Below the pieces are notes generated by a model. That model ran no database searches, was not told the DNA's origin, and saw nothing but the letters and a program-made list of their open reading frames with translations. Positions 47,885-57,384 of a DNA stretch of 64,000 nt are shown here, one piece after another. The position numbers and the translations under genes are program-made. Source of the stretch: Nostoc sp. HK-01 (lineage in GTDB: Bacteria; Cyanobacteriota; Cyanobacteriia; Cyanobacteriales; Nostocaceae); contig AP018318.1 of the NCBI GenBank assembly GCA_003990705.1, positions 868,001 to 932,000 on the forward strand, written 5' to 3'. Within the stretch, counting starts at the first letter, position 1; each line of letters begins with the position of its first letter.

Positions 47885-50800
47885 ATGTCTCAAATAGCGG
47901 ATCTAAATTTGCGGACAAGACCCGATCAAGAAAGTCTTCTACGCCGGATTACAAACCGTATTCGTCAAACATTAGAGTTAGAAGAAATTATTGCAACGAC
48001 AACAGCAGAAGTACGCTACTTGCTGGGAACTGACCGAGTAATGATTTATCAGTTTCATGCTGATGGTACTGGTCAAGTTGTTGGTGAGTCAATTTATGAA
48101 CAGCGTTTACCTTCACTGTTAGGGCTAAATTTTCCCGCCGATGATATTCCGCCCCACGCCCGTGAACTATTTATTAAGTCTAGGGTACGTTCTATTGTGA
48201 ATGTGGAAATGCAACAGATTGGCCACAGTCCCTTAAGTAAAGTAGAAACAGGCGAACTGAAACCAGAAGATATGCGCTATCGCCCCGTAGATCCTTGCCA
48301 TGCTGAATATTTAACGGCTATGGGAGTCAAATCTTGTGTAGTAGCGCCAATTTTTCATCAAGAGCAACTTTGGGGGCTGTTAGTATCTCATAATTCCCAA
48401 GCGCATTCTATTTCAGAATATGAATTAGCAGCGATGCAAATGGTGGTAGATCAATTATCCGTGGCGATCGCCCAAAGTAATCTGCTCACCCAAGCCCGCG
48501 CCAAAGCGGAACGGGAAAGTGTGATTAATCGCATTGCGACTCTCCTGCATTCACTCCCTACAATTGTTTTACAACCAGCATTAGAAGCAACTGTGGCTGC
48601 TTTTAAAGGTTCTGGTGGCAGACTGTGTATCAGAAACGAAGCTTTTAACCTCCAAAATGGTCAAGTTAGGAGTCTCAACGAATGTTTAATCCCAGGTAGT
48701 GATTGCATTAAAGTTTACACCTGTGGACAACAGCCAGAAATACCTGAAGATACTATTTATCCTTTAATGGAGCAGTATAGTGTCTGGCAACAACATTATG
48801 AGTCGAAGGTATACGACGTTTGGGCTATTAACGATATTTATCAAACCCCAAATTTGCGAACTTTACAACTGGCTTTTCAGCCAACCAAAATTCGCAGCCT
48901 GCTAATGATTCCCCTCTATTATCGTCAGCAGTTAGTCGGCTACTTGAGCATTTTTCGAGATGAAATAGACACAGAAACCTTGTGGGCGGGTCAAATTGAC
49001 CGCGATCGCCGCCAGCTTTATCCCCGTCTGTCTTTTGATATCTGGAAAGAATCAAAAACAGCCCAAGCGCAACAATGGACAGCAACAGAAATTGAATTAG
49101 CTAGAGAAATCGCTAAACATTTTGCTTCAGCAATTCAACAATATGAACTTTATCAACAAGTACAAGCCTTTAATCATAATTTAGAACATCAAGTCAAAAG
49201 GCGCACACTAGAATTGCAACGCACATCAGAACAGCAACAAGCTGTGTTTGGTGTGATTGCCAAAATTCGTGAGTCTTTAAATATCGACACGATTTTTCAA
49301 ATCACTACCCAAGAAGTTTGTCAGTTAGTTAAAGCCGATCGCGTTTCAGTTTATCGCTTTACAGAAGAATGGGGTGGCGAATTTGTCGGAGATTTTGAAG
49401 CCGCTAGTCCACATTGGACAAATGAAGCCAAAATTAGGGTAAATACCGTTTGGAATGACACTTACCTACAAAATACCGAGGGAGGACGTTACCGCCATAA
49501 CGAAACATTTGCCGTCGATGATATCTATAAGATGGGCTTTACCCAGTGCCATGTAGATAATTTAGAGTATTACCATATTCATGCTTTTGTCCTAGCTCCT
49601 ATTTTTGTCGGGCAGAAACTGTGGGGCTTACTTTGCACCTACCAACATTCTGGCCCCCGCGAATGGAAACCTTCGGAAGTTAGCTTTCTTAGCCAAATTG
49701 CGGCTCAATTGGGCATAGCCCTGCAACAAGCCCAGTTACTCATGCAAACTCAGCAACAAGCTGCTGATTTGCGGAAAGCCGCAGAACAACGACAGATATT
49801 GTTTGAAGTAGTTGCCAAACTGCGAGAATCTCTTGACTTAGAGACAATTTTTAGTGCAACGGCTCATGAAGTTCGCCGCACTTTAAATGCTGACCGAGTT
49901 GTTGTTTATCGCTTTGATCCGAATGCTGAACTAGATGAGGGTGAAGTAGTTGCCGAGGATATTTTACCTGGGTTTGTTTCTACTATCGCTTTAAAAATTC
50001 AAGACACTTGTTTTAAGCAAAAATATATTGCCTTGCATCGTCAGGGAAGGGTACATGTAATTACGGACGTTCACAACTCTGGACTCAACCCTTGTTACTT
50101 GAATATGCTGGAGAAACTTCAGGTAGAAGCCAATTTAGTAGTTCCTCTAGCTAAAGGTAATGAACTCTGGGGTTTGTTGTGTATTCATCAGTGCGACCAA
50201 CCGCGTGAATGGCAAGCTTCGGAAATTCAATTTGCAACTCAAGTCGCGACTCAACTTTCTGTGGCGCTAGAGCAAGCTGATTTACTCTCCCAAACCAAAC
50301 AGCAAACCCAACAATTAGCTGAGGCTCTGCATGAATTACAAACAACCCAAACTCAACTTATCCAAACCGAAAAAATGTCTTCACTGGGTCAGTTAGTAGC
50401 GGGTGTTGCCCATGAAATCAATAATCCGGTGAATTTTATCTATGGCAATTTATCCCATGTCCGGGAGTATGCTGATGATTTGCTGGGAATGCTACATCTG
50501 TATCAGAAACAATATCCCAACCCCAGTTTAGAAATTTGCGATCGCCTAGAAGATATTGATTTAGAATTTCTCTCGAAAGATTTGCCGAAAACTCTTTCTT
50601 CGATGAGTGTTGGTGTGGAACGCATCCGGCAAATTGTCATGTCCTTACGTAATTTCTCTCGCCTTGATGAAGCGGAAATGAAGGTAGTGAATATTCACGA
50701 AGGACTGGATAGTACACTGCTGATTTTACAGCACCGCCTGAAATCAAAACCAGACAGTGCTGAAATTCAAGTCATTAAGGAATATGGTGATTTGCCATTG

Positions 50801-51187
50801 GTAGAGTGTTATGCAGGGCAACTCAACCAAGTATTTATGAATGTGTTGAGCAATGCGATCGACGCTTTAGAATATCACCCAGAATCAGCAACTCATCAAC
50901 ATCAAGTTACCATTCGCACTACTGTTGGTGAGATGAACAACAATATATCTAGTGTGGTAATTTACATCAAAGATAATGGTGTAGGCATCCCGGAAGCTGT
51001 GAAAAACAGAGTCTTTGATCCATTTTTCACAACTAAACCCGTGGGTAAAGGTACAGGTTTGGGGCTATCCATTAGTTATCAAATTATCGTAGAAAAGCAT
51101 GGTGGTCTTTTTCAATGCGATTCCCAACCAGGCCAAGGTACAGAATTTCGCATTGAAGTACCTATTCAGCAAAGTATTCATACTTGA
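47885..51187 (+). CDS. Sensor histidine kinase with four GAF domains
   Basis: 1100 residues. Four GAF-type domains (about 17-200, 211-420, 455-620, 637-800), a coiled coil, H-box [12 protein letters not shown] (about 842) and an HATPase domain ([17 protein letters not shown]). In GAF1 Cys138-His139 begins CHAEYL, the chromophore-attachment pattern of phytochromes and cyanobacteriochromes. GAF3 has CHVDNL; GAF4 has C but not H (CYLNML). Light sensing through a bound bilin in GAF1 is thus possible. The kinase core is close in sequence to that of the 1892-residue hybrid at 515-6193, showing a recent common origin. No response regulator is adjacent. Confidence 0.9.
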   Translation: MSQIADLNLRTRPDQESLLRRITNRIRQTLELEEIIATTTAEVRYLLGTDRVMIYQFHADGTGQVVGESIYEQRLPSLLGLNFPADDIPPHARELFIKSRVRSIVNVEMQQIGHSPLSKVETGELKPEDMRYRPVDPCHAEYLTAMGVKSCVVAPIFHQEQLWGLLVSHNSQAHSISEYELAAMQMVVDQLSVAIAQSNLLTQARAKAERESVINRIATLLHSLPTIVLQPALEATVAAFKGSGGRLCIRNEAFNLQNGQVRSLNECLIPGSDCIKVYTCGQQPEIPEDTIYPLMEQYSVWQQHYESKVYDVWAINDIYQTPNLRTLQLAFQPTKIRSLLMIPLYYRQQLVGYLSIFRDEIDTETLWAGQIDRDRRQLYPRLSFDIWKESKTAQAQQWTATEIELAREIAKHFASAIQQYELYQQVQAFNHNLEHQVKRRTLELQRTSEQQQAVFGVIAKIRESLNIDTIFQITTQEVCQLVKADRVSVYRFTEEWGGEFVGDFEAASPHWTNEAKIRVNTVWNDTYLQNTEGGRYRHNETFAVDDIYKMGFTQCHVDNLEYYHIHAFVLAPIFVGQKLWGLLCTYQHSGPREWKPSEVSFLSQIAAQLGIALQQAQLLMQTQQQAADLRKAAEQRQILFEVVAKLRESLDLETIFSATAHEVRRTLNADRVVVYRFDPNAELDEGEVVAEDILPGFVSTIALKIQDTCFKQKYIALHRQGRVHVITDVHNSGLNPCYLNMLEKLQVEANLVVPLAKGNELWGLLCIHQCDQPREWQASEIQFATQVATQLSVALEQADLLSQTKQQTQQLAEALHELQTTQTQLIQTEKMSSLGQLVAGVAHEINNPVNFIYGNLSHVREYADDLLGMLHLYQKQYPNPSLEICDRLEDIDLEFLSKDLPKTLSSMSVGVERIRQIVMSLRNFSRLDEAEMKVVNIHEGLDSTLLILQHRLKSKPDSAEIQVIKEYGDLPLVECYAGQLNQVFMNVLSNAIDALEYHPESATHQHQVTIRTTVGEMNNNISSVVIYIKDNGVGIPEAVKNRVFDPFFTTKPVGKGTGLGLSISYQIIVEKHGGLFQCDSQPGQGTEFRIEVPIQQSIHT

Positions 51188-51247
51188 AGTGCTGAGTGCT
51201 GAGTAAAATTTACTCGTTAATGATCAGCACTTTTGGGGTAAAAGAGT

Positions 51248-51853
51248 ATGACTGCTTGCATTGATGCAGCTTGGCTGAGTCGTCCCTCAACTTTACTGGC
51301 ACCTGAGCTTATTGGCTGTACTCTAGTACGAAAAATGCCAGATGGTAATATCTTGCGAGGACTCATTGTCGAGACAGAGGCTTATGCAGCTGATGATCCG
51401 GCAATGCACGCTTATCGTGGCCGGACTACTCGCAATCAGGTGATGTTTGGTGCTGCGGGTAAGGCCTATGTGTATTTAATTTATGGTGTTTACCACTGTT
51501 TGAATGTTGTCACTGACCAAGATGGAGTGGCTAGTGCAGTGCTTCTCCGCGCCTTGGAGTTAGAACAAGTACCTATGTGGGTTGACCATAAACACAAACT
51601 CAAACCACACCGCATTGCTGCTGGTCCAGGCAAACTTTGCCGCGCGTTGAAAATTGATCTGACATTGAATGCAACACTTTTAGAGTTTGGTCAACCACTC
51701 TGGTTAGAACACCGCCACCCTGGGTTTCAACAACAGCTAGAACAAGGAAATCTCACTTTAATTCAAACTACTCGGATTGGTTTAACTAAAGGAGTAGATT
51801 TGCCTTGGCGTTGGTATTTATTTAACAGTCAGGCTGTATCTCAAAAAGGATAA
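51248..51853 (+). CDS. 3-methyladenine DNA glycosylase (AAG/MPG type)
   Basis: 201 residues. ELIGCTLVRKMPDG, ETEAYAADDPAMHAYRGRTTRN (base-flipping and catalytic Glu region), YVYLIYGVYHCLNVVT and AAGPGKLCRALKID are conserved in the alkyladenine glycosylase family. It removes alkylated purines. A hairpin at 51186-51232 (AAGTGCTGA / TCAGCACTT) separates it from the kinase upstream. Confidence 0.95.
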   Translation: MTACIDAAWLSRPSTLLAPELIGCTLVRKMPDGNILRGLIVETEAYAADDPAMHAYRGRTTRNQVMFGAAGKAYVYLIYGVYHCLNVVTDQDGVASAVLLRALELEQVPMWVDHKHKLKPHRIAAGPGKLCRALKIDLTLNATLLEFGQPLWLEHRHPGFQQQLEQGNLTLIQTTRIGLTKGVDLPWRWYLFNSQAVSQKG

Positions 51854-52365
51854 GCGATCGCTCTCAGTAATATTTTGTGTTGCTGTATGATTCATTACTT
51901 CTATTTAAGCAGATCATTTGAGCGATCGCATCAATGTTTATATATCGTAAAATACCCTACTTTAGATAGATGATTTATTTTGTTATTACTATATTGCTTT
52001 ATTGCTGCAACATCTTCGTCTTCATATGCAGGGTCAGGCGGCTAGAGAATGTAGGCGATAAGTAAAATTTACCATTTTGCCTATTCACGCAACAACGCCG
52101 TCTCTAACAGTAAAGTTTGCCATGATGTCAGCCTGGATTTTACCTTTTTAGGGTATGAAATCTCTAGCCAGGACGTGTATCTCTAAAGTCTGAATAGGAT
52201 TTGGACATAAACCCCTACAAGTTCTTGGATGTGTGTCAATATTTCGGTGAATTGGTATAAGTCCGGTCTGCGTCCCTATTGTATGAGTTCTCAAATTTTA
52301 TTCCGATATATCGTAATATATCGCGATATATCGTATGCTAGAGAAAGTTAATTCAGAAGTAATTT
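51854..52365. other. Intergenic region upstream of padR-like gene
   Basis: No gene. A hairpin of the form TAGGC...GTAAAATTTAC...GCCTA lies at about 52051-52083. The 3' part contains the operator cluster described separately. Confidence 0.45.
52304..52333. promoter_or_regulatory. Phased CGATATATCG operator of PadR regulator
   Basis: Two perfect 10-bp palindromes CGATATATCG (52304-52313 and 52324-52333), centres 20 bp apart, with an extra ATATATCG half-site between them. Two-turn spacing puts them on one DNA face. They lie 33 bp before the PadR ATG, as expected for an autoregulatory operator. Confidence 0.7.
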
Positions 52366-52983
52366 ATGTTTAGACATTTTCGTTCTCGCTTTATGGCCTT
52401 GGCATCAGCGGGAGTTAGCCCAGAAGAACCATTTTTGGCAAATTATCGCTTTCATCACAGCAGACACAATCATGGCAAGCACTCCGGCGAGCAAATGTTT
52501 GGTCGCGGCTGGGGAGATGAATATCGAACTCGTCGGGGCGATATCAAGTTTTTGCTGTTGGAAATGCTATCAGAGCGCCCCAGTCATGGTTACGACCTCA
52601 TCAAAGCGATGGAATCTCGATATGGTGGGTTTCATCGTCTGAGTCCAGGCTCGGTCTATCCCACACTCCAGATGCTAGAAGACGGAGGTTATTTAACCAG
52701 TGAACAGCAAAGTGGCAAACGAGTTTATAGCATCACCGAGGAAGGCAGAAAATTACTCCAAGAACGTGTCCAACAACAAGATGAAGATTCGCCTTGGGAT
52801 ACCTTCAAAAGCTTTGTCAAAAGCAAGCCACAGGAGTTTATTGAGTTGCGGAAAGCAGCAACAGAGTTAGCTTCTGTTGTTATGCAGGCTGCTCGTAGTG
52901 GCGATGTCGAACGGATAAATCGGGTGCGTGAGTTGCTAGAACAGGTAAAACGAGAAATTTATGGAATATTGTCAGAAAAATAA
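52366..52983 (+). CDS. PadR family transcriptional regulator
   Basis: 205 residues. After a His-rich leader (about 20-45, with FHHSRHNHGKHSGEQ) comes the PadR winged helix: RRGDIKFLLLEMLSERPSHGYDLIKAME and LSPGSVYPTLQMLEDGGYL, then a C-terminal helical dimerisation part. The His-rich N-terminal extension is like that of PadR-type repressors found beside ABC exporters or haem/metal genes, but no such gene adjoins here. Upstream palindromes suggest autoregulation. Confidence 0.9.
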   Translation: MFRHFRSRFMALASAGVSPEEPFLANYRFHHSRHNHGKHSGEQMFGRGWGDEYRTRRGDIKFLLLEMLSERPSHGYDLIKAMESRYGGFHRLSPGSVYPTLQMLEDGGYLTSEQQSGKRVYSITEEGRKLLQERVQQQDEDSPWDTFKSFVKSKPQEFIELRKAATELASVVMQAARSGDVERINRVRELLEQVKREIYGILSEK

Positions 52984-53090
52984 CCAGGATTGTGAAGGCT
53001 GAATATTCGTGTATCAATTTGTAGACGAACGCAACTATGCTACAAGTGATTCATAGTTACGTTTCCGTAATCTGCAATAGATAATTTGTA

Positions 53091-53196
53091 CGGCATTGCA
53101 TAAATGCGGGATGAATTAAGCTTTTTAGTAAAGTGAACTATCGATTTTTTGCGCCTTTGCGCGAAACAAATTTCATCCCGTTAATCAGCAACGCCG
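53091..53196. mobile_element. Candidate 106-bp MITE
   Basis: Ends CGGCATTGC...CGGGATGAA and TTCATCCCG...GCAACGCCG are inverted with one mismatch in the 18 paired outer and inner bases and equal spacing, and a TA dinucleotide flanks each side (53089-53090, 53197-53198). No coding capacity. It lies between padR and rtcB, tail to tail. Confidence 0.6.
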
Positions 53197-53209
53197 TAAA
53201 GCGCTTCAT

Positions 53210-54391
53210 TTAACCCTTGACGCAAACAACTTGCTTGAGTGTTGCGACAACTTCCACCAAATCAGATTGATTTTCCATCACTTGTTCAATCGGTTTATAA
53301 GCACCGGGAATTTCATCTAAAACATCATTATCTTTCCGACATTCTACACCTTTAGTTTGCTCAATTAAGTCATCAAGGGTGTAAACATTTTTCGCCTTAC
53401 TTCTGGATAATAATCTGCCTGCACCATGACTGCAAGAACAGAAACTCTGGGCATTACCTTTACCTTTGACAATGAAAGATTTCGCTCCCATTGAGCCAGG
53501 AATAATCCCATAATCTTCTGTTTGGGCGCGGACTGCTCCTTTACGAGTTACGTAAACATCTTCACCAAAATGTACTTCTTTTTCGGCGTAATTATGATGA
53601 CAATTTACCTGCAATAAAGGTTTAGTTAATTTCCCACCCGCTAAATGTTTTTCGATGATGTGTTTAAAACGTAGCATCATCACATCACGGTTGAAACGAG
53701 CATAGTCTTGCGACCACTGTAAATCATGCCAATAAGCTTGAAATTCTGGTGTTTTAGCCACAAAGTAAGCTAAATCAGGATCAGGCAATTTATTACCTGC
53801 CATTTTGGTTAATTCTTTGGCAGTATTAATATGACATTGAGCTAATTTATTGCCAATATTGCGTGAACCAGAATGTAACATTAGCCAAACTTGATTCTCT
53901 GTATCTAGGCACACTTCAATAAAGTGATTTCCTCCACCGAGAGAACCCATTTGTTTCATTGCTTTAGTTTCCAAGTCTTGCACACCTGGATGTAAATCTG
54001 GAAAATCGCGCCAACGTTGCCAGTTAGTAACTGATTTTTCAATATCTTTGTTTTCGTTAAAACCTGTGGGAATTACGGCTTCAATATCTAGGCGAATTTT
54101 TTTAAGTTTTCCTTCTAATTTTTCGCCTGAGAATGGCATTTTAATTGCACACATCCCGCAACCGATATCAACACCCACAGCCGCAGGAATGATAGCATCT
54201 TTGGTAGCTATGACAGAGCCAACTAAAGCACCTTTGCCTAAATGTACATCTGGCATTAATGCTACATGTTTAAATACAAATGGTAGGAATGCTACATTTT
54301 TAGCCATCTTGGTTTCATCGCTGGCTAAAGGATGATTTGCCCAAGATAAAACGGGTGCTGGTGTGTTGATTGTTAATTTTTCGTAGGGCAT
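53210..54391 (-). CDS. rtcB: RtcB family RNA ligase
   Basis: 393 residues. HVALMPDVHLGKGALVGSV, GVDIGCGMCAIK, SLGGGNHFIE, HSGSRNIG and CSHGAGRLLSRSKA reproduce the RtcB metal and GMP-binding motifs, including the His guanylylated in E. coli RtcB. It joins 2',3'-cyclic phosphate or 3'-phosphate ends to 5'-OH ends in RNA. No archease or RtcA gene adjoins. Confidence 0.93.
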   Translation of the reverse strand: MPYEKLTINTPAPVLSWANHPLASDETKMAKNVAFLPFVFKHVALMPDVHLGKGALVGSVIATKDAIIPAAVGVDIGCGMCAIKMPFSGEKLEGKLKKIRLDIEAVIPTGFNENKDIEKSVTNWQRWRDFPDLHPGVQDLETKAMKQMGSLGGGNHFIEVCLDTENQVWLMLHSGSRNIGNKLAQCHINTAKELTKMAGNKLPDPDLAYFVAKTPEFQAYWHDLQWSQDYARFNRDVMMLRFKHIIEKHLAGGKLTKPLLQVNCHHNYAEKEVHFGEDVYVTRKGAVRAQTEDYGIIPGSMGAKSFIVKGKGNAQSFCSCSHGAGRLLSRSKAKNVYTLDDLIEQTKGVECRKDNDVLDEIPGAYKPIEQVMENQSDLVEVVATLKQVVCVKG

Positions 54392-54653
54392 AATTTTTTG
54401 ATTTATAAATATGTTTTGTAGAGATAATTTGGCTGACAGTATTTACTAGTAATTAATCCCTATTTTGATAAGTCAAGTTTTGCATAGGATTTTGCTTATT
54501 TGCCTGCATGATTTTACCTGTATTATAAATGTAGTATATAAATTAGATGAGTGTCAATCCTCGCGGTGATGAGCAAAAGCAGGTTTTGGCAAGATATATT
54601 AAAATTTGTCAAGAAAATAGATCGTTCATCAGGCTAAAACCAATTTTATAAAA

Positions 54654-55562
54654 ATGGCTCAAAAGACCATCTGGGAAAGTTTTTTATCTCCAGTAGTACG
54701 TTTTTTGATTGATGAGGAGAAGTTACAACGATACGCGCTGAGTATTGATTGGGAAGAAGAAAGCAATCGCTTCCGTTCTGCGGATGTGACAATTCCTGCG
54801 TACTACAAGCAAAATTTTCACGGAATCACGGGAGGATATCTCAATTCTAGTGCGGCGGTGAGTTATGACCCAATTACGGAATACGCCCTACCACCCAATG
54901 AAGCTTGGGTACGTCAAGCATTGATTGATGCGATAAAAGTCCAACCAAGACGCATACTTGATTTAGGTTGTGGTACGGGTTCCACAACTTTGATGTTAAA
55001 GCAAACTTTCCCCCAAGCCGAAGTTATTGGCTTAGACTTGTCGCCCTATATGCTAGTAAGAGCAGAAGATAAAGCGAGAACCGCAAATTTAAATATTATC
55101 TGGCGACATGGAAACGCCGCGCAAGCCAGCTTCCCTGATGCTTCTTTTGATTTAGTTACAGCGTCTCTGCTATTTCACGAAACACCCAGTGCAGTTACTC
55201 AAGCAATTTTGCAAGAGAGCTTTCGCTTATTAGCAGCTGGTGGACAGGTTTTAATTTTAGATGGCAATCAAAAAACCCTGCGCCAGTTAGATTGGCTCAA
55301 TGATATCTTTGAGGAACCTTATATTCGTGAGTATGCTGCTGATAGTGTAGATGCACGTATGGGTGCTGCGGGGTTTAAAGAAGTACGCACCGAAGATGTT
55401 TGGTGGATACATCAAGTAAGTAGTGGGATAAAACCAACTTTGATTACAGGTTCAGCTATGCAAGCCACAGTCCGCCAGTATAGTGAAGGATCAATAGACA
55501 GCACAATAGATAATAATGATTTGGAGGGTTTAGGATCTCCAGCTTTTGGCATAACAGTATGA
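54654..55562 (+). CDS. Class I SAM-dependent methyltransferase
   Basis: 302 residues. ILDLGCGTGSTTLML (motif I, about residue 100), VIGLDLSPYML (motif II) and DLVTASLLFHETP. An N-terminal extension of about 95 residues precedes the Rossmann domain. The substrate is unknown. It overlaps the following HAD gene by 4 bp (ATGA), so the two are coupled. Confidence 0.87.
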   Translation: MAQKTIWESFLSPVVRFLIDEEKLQRYALSIDWEEESNRFRSADVTIPAYYKQNFHGITGGYLNSSAAVSYDPITEYALPPNEAWVRQALIDAIKVQPRRILDLGCGTGSTTLMLKQTFPQAEVIGLDLSPYMLVRAEDKARTANLNIIWRHGNAAQASFPDASFDLVTASLLFHETPSAVTQAILQESFRLLAAGGQVLILDGNQKTLRQLDWLNDIFEEPYIREYAADSVDARMGAAGFKEVRTEDVWWIHQVSSGIKPTLITGSAMQATVRQYSEGSIDSTIDNNDLEGLGSPAFGITV

Positions 55563-56287
55563 GTTTAAAAGCAATTCTGTTTGATTTTAATGGTGTCATC
55601 ATTAACGATGAGCATATCCACCTACAACTAATAGATGAGATTCTCATTCAAGAAAATCTCCAACCCCAAAAACTGCAAGAACGTCAGACTTGTTTGGGAA
55701 GAAGCGATCGCGCTTGTTTTCAAGAACTGCTGGCAAATCGCGGTAGAGTATTAACAGAAGAGTCTCTCAATCAACTACTGAGCCGCAAAGCTGAAGCATA
55801 CTTGCTGGAACTGGAAAAATTAGAAAAACTGCCCATATATCCAGGTGTAGAAGATTTAATATATCAGGTGCGTTCGCAAAATATCAATTTAGGCTTAGTC
55901 AGTGGCGCACTCAGCAAAGAAATAGAATTTGTACTTCATCGCACCAAACTGACAGAATACTTTAAAGTTATTGTCGCAGGTGACGATATCACCACTAGTA
56001 AACCCAACCCAGAGGGTTATCTCTTAGCAGTCGAACGCTTTAACCAAAAATATCCCGAATTAAATCTGCAACCGCAAGAATGTTTAGCAATTGAAGATAC
56101 CTTCGCAGGTATCCAAGCAGCCAAACAATCACAGATGAAGGTTATAGGTGTAGCAAATACCTACCCTTTCCACATGCTTCAGCGCTGTTGTAACTGGACT
56201 GTAGACTATCTGACTGACTTAGAACTCGAACGAGTCCAAAATGTGTTTTCTGGCAAAGAACCGCAGCCAAGCGTAAGTGAGTGTTAA
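55559..56287 (+). CDS. HAD superfamily hydrolase, beta-phosphoglucomutase-like
   Basis: 242 residues. Motif I reads FDFNGV: the nucleophile Asp is present, but the usual second Asp of D-x-D is Asn. Motif II LGLVSGA, Lys in SKPNPEGY and motif IV IEDTFAGIQAAK are normal. The cap (helical, about 16-85) fits the phosphoglucomutase/phosphatase branch. Loss of the general acid/base Asp would slow phosphatase chemistry unless another residue replaces it. Coupled to the methyltransferase by ATGA overlap. Confidence 0.85.
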   Translation: MSLKAILFDFNGVIINDEHIHLQLIDEILIQENLQPQKLQERQTCLGRSDRACFQELLANRGRVLTEESLNQLLSRKAEAYLLELEKLEKLPIYPGVEDLIYQVRSQNINLGLVSGALSKEIEFVLHRTKLTEYFKVIVAGDDITTSKPNPEGYLLAVERFNQKYPELNLQPQECLAIEDTFAGIQAAKQSQMKVIGVANTYPFHMLQRCCNWTVDYLTDLELERVQNVFSGKEPQPSVSEC

Positions 56288-56357
56288 GATATCCTTTGGT
56301 AGTAGAGCGTTGATTGAATTGCTAGTAATTTGATTAACTCAGCAACAACCATTTTAA

Positions 56358-56430
56358 GGGGAATTAGCTCAGTTGGTAGAGCGCTGCGATCGCACCGCAG
56401 AGGTCAGGGATTCGAGTTCCCTATTCTCCA
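56358..56430 (+). tRNA. tRNA-Ala (anticodon CGC)
   Basis: 73 nt, folding into a full cloverleaf: acceptor GGGGAAT / ATTCTCC with discriminator A, D-arm GCTC...GAGC, anticodon stem CTGCG / CGCAG with loop ATCGCAC (anticodon CGC, reading GCG), and T-arm AGGGA / TCCCT with TTCGAGT. CCA is not encoded. The anticodon arm contains the HIP1 octamer GCGATCGC. The gene is intact, and the CAST end begins 7 bp behind it. It is also the target of the CAST homing guide. Confidence 0.96.
56375..56392 (+). other. CAST homing target: PAM GGTA plus 14-nt protospacer in tRNA-Ala
   Basis: GGTA (56375-56378) is a good N-GT-N PAM for Cas12k. It is followed by GAGCGCTGCGATCG, identical to the start of the delocalised guide at 56622-56635 (minus). 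Fifty-nine bases separate the PAM from the transposon end at 56438, in keeping with the roughly 60-66-bp insertion distance known for V-K systems. Confidence 0.85.
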
Positions 56431-56437
56431 TTTGTAC

Positions 56438-56580
56438 TGTACATTCGCACATTATATGTCGTTCTTCGCAAATTGGTGTCGTTGTTTGCACATTAATGTC
56501 GCTTTCCCTAATTCGTGCCACTAATTCGGTTATATTAACGTTTCGCAAATTAACGTCGTATTGTTTAGTCATTAGCTGTC
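56438..56580. repeat. CAST terminal repeats (probable TnsB sites)
   Basis: Starts TGTACA. Repeats with consensus TTCGCAnATTAnTGTCG occur at 56444-56460, 56465-56481, 56485-56501 and 56542-56558, with weaker versions at about 56506-56519 and 56566-56580. Such spaced repeats at a Tn7-like end are the binding sites of TnsB. Confidence 0.85.
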
Positions 56581-56618
56581 AAGTTTACCGCAAGCGAATT
56601 ATTTCCTCATTGAATTTT

Positions 56619-56645
56619 GTCCGATCGCAGCGCTCCTTTCAACCC
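56619..56645 (-). ncRNA. Delocalised homing crRNA guide
   Basis: On the minus strand the last 10 nt of the CRISPR repeat, GGGTTGAAAG, are followed by GAGCGCTGCGATCGGAC. Fourteen bases match the tRNA-Ala anticodon-arm region exactly, then one mismatch and AC. The remainder of the repeat has diverged (AGGAGGGTTGAAAG remains recognisable). It lies 150 bp beyond the array's last repeat, as described for homing guides of V-K CASTs. Confidence 0.85.
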
Positions 56646-56794
56646 TCCTAATAATTCATGTATACCCTTTAACTATTTTAAAACCTGGTTAATGCGAATA
56701 AATAATCTCTATATGCTTGTTTTTGCAAAACTGCCATAACCTCAATATTTGTTGAACCCTGCGAAAGCTTGTGGCTTATTAAATAATTATTGTC

Positions 56795-57195
56795 CTTTCA
56801 ACCCACCCCTAACCGGGATGGTTGTTGAAACCCTGATAAGCAACTCAGATGTAAGTGGAGTGCTTACGGTGCTTTCAACCCACCCCTAGCCGGTTGTTGA
56901 AACTGCTGCATCCAACAACTGGATTCCAAGTTTCATCACTTTCAACCCACCCCTAGCCGGGATGGTTGTTGAAACTCAGCAAATCTGAGATCGCGTGGAT
57001 TTGTCTTTGCTCTTTCAACCCACCCCTAGCCGGGATGGTTGTTGAAACTAACGCTGCACTTGCCAGTTTTGTGAACTGCTTGATCCTTTCAACCCACCCC
57101 TAGCCGGGATGGTTGTTGAAACGTAGAAATTTTGCGGGCGCAAGGATTTCCAGCAGATCTTTCAACCCACCCCTAGCCGGGATGGTTGTTGAAAC
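56795..57195 (-). CRISPR. Type V-K CRISPR array, six repeats, five spacers
   Basis: Repeats are 37 nt; on the plus strand they begin CTTTCAACCC and end GTTGTTGAAAC. Positions: 56795-56831, 56872-56903, 56939-56975, 57012-57048, 57086-57122, 57159-57195. The first has one base change; the second lacks 5 nt in the middle. Spacers are 40, 35, 36, 37 and 36 nt. The crRNA strand is the minus strand (repeat ends GGGTGGGTTGAAAG before each spacer), so the leader end is at 57195, facing the tracrRNA. Repeat sequence agrees with that of the Scytonema ShCAST. Confidence 0.97.
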
Positions 57196-57384
57196 TGTTC
57201 CCGCCTAGAGCCTTGTTATACAAGCTTTTCAGATGTCTAATTGACAAGTCTATGAAAAAGCTGCTTCTGCTGACAATAAAAAGAGTAAATCAATTAACGC
57301 GATAACTTCTTTATTCAACACAGGACAAGGGTTTTCCGACTTTGGCAAGTCCCCAGGGTTTTTGACCCCGCTTCGATTTGCCAA
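57196..57384 (-). promoter_or_regulatory. CRISPR leader
   Basis: About 190 bp between tracrRNA and array. On the minus strand TATAAC at 57215-57220 is a fair -10 box roughly 20 bp before the first repeat. A TTTGGCAA / TTTGCCAAA inverted repeat lies at about 57338-57388. No coding frame. Confidence 0.5.

Noticed and set aside
56358-56430. HIP1 site in the tRNA as a special signal
   Set aside because: GCGATCGC is everywhere in this genome; its presence in the anticodon arm follows from the CTGCG stem and CGC anticodon.
56433-56437. Transposon end placed at the first TGTAC (56433)
   Set aside because: The second TGTACA, at 56438, is followed at once by the regular TTCGCA repeats; the first is better explained as a target duplication or chance.
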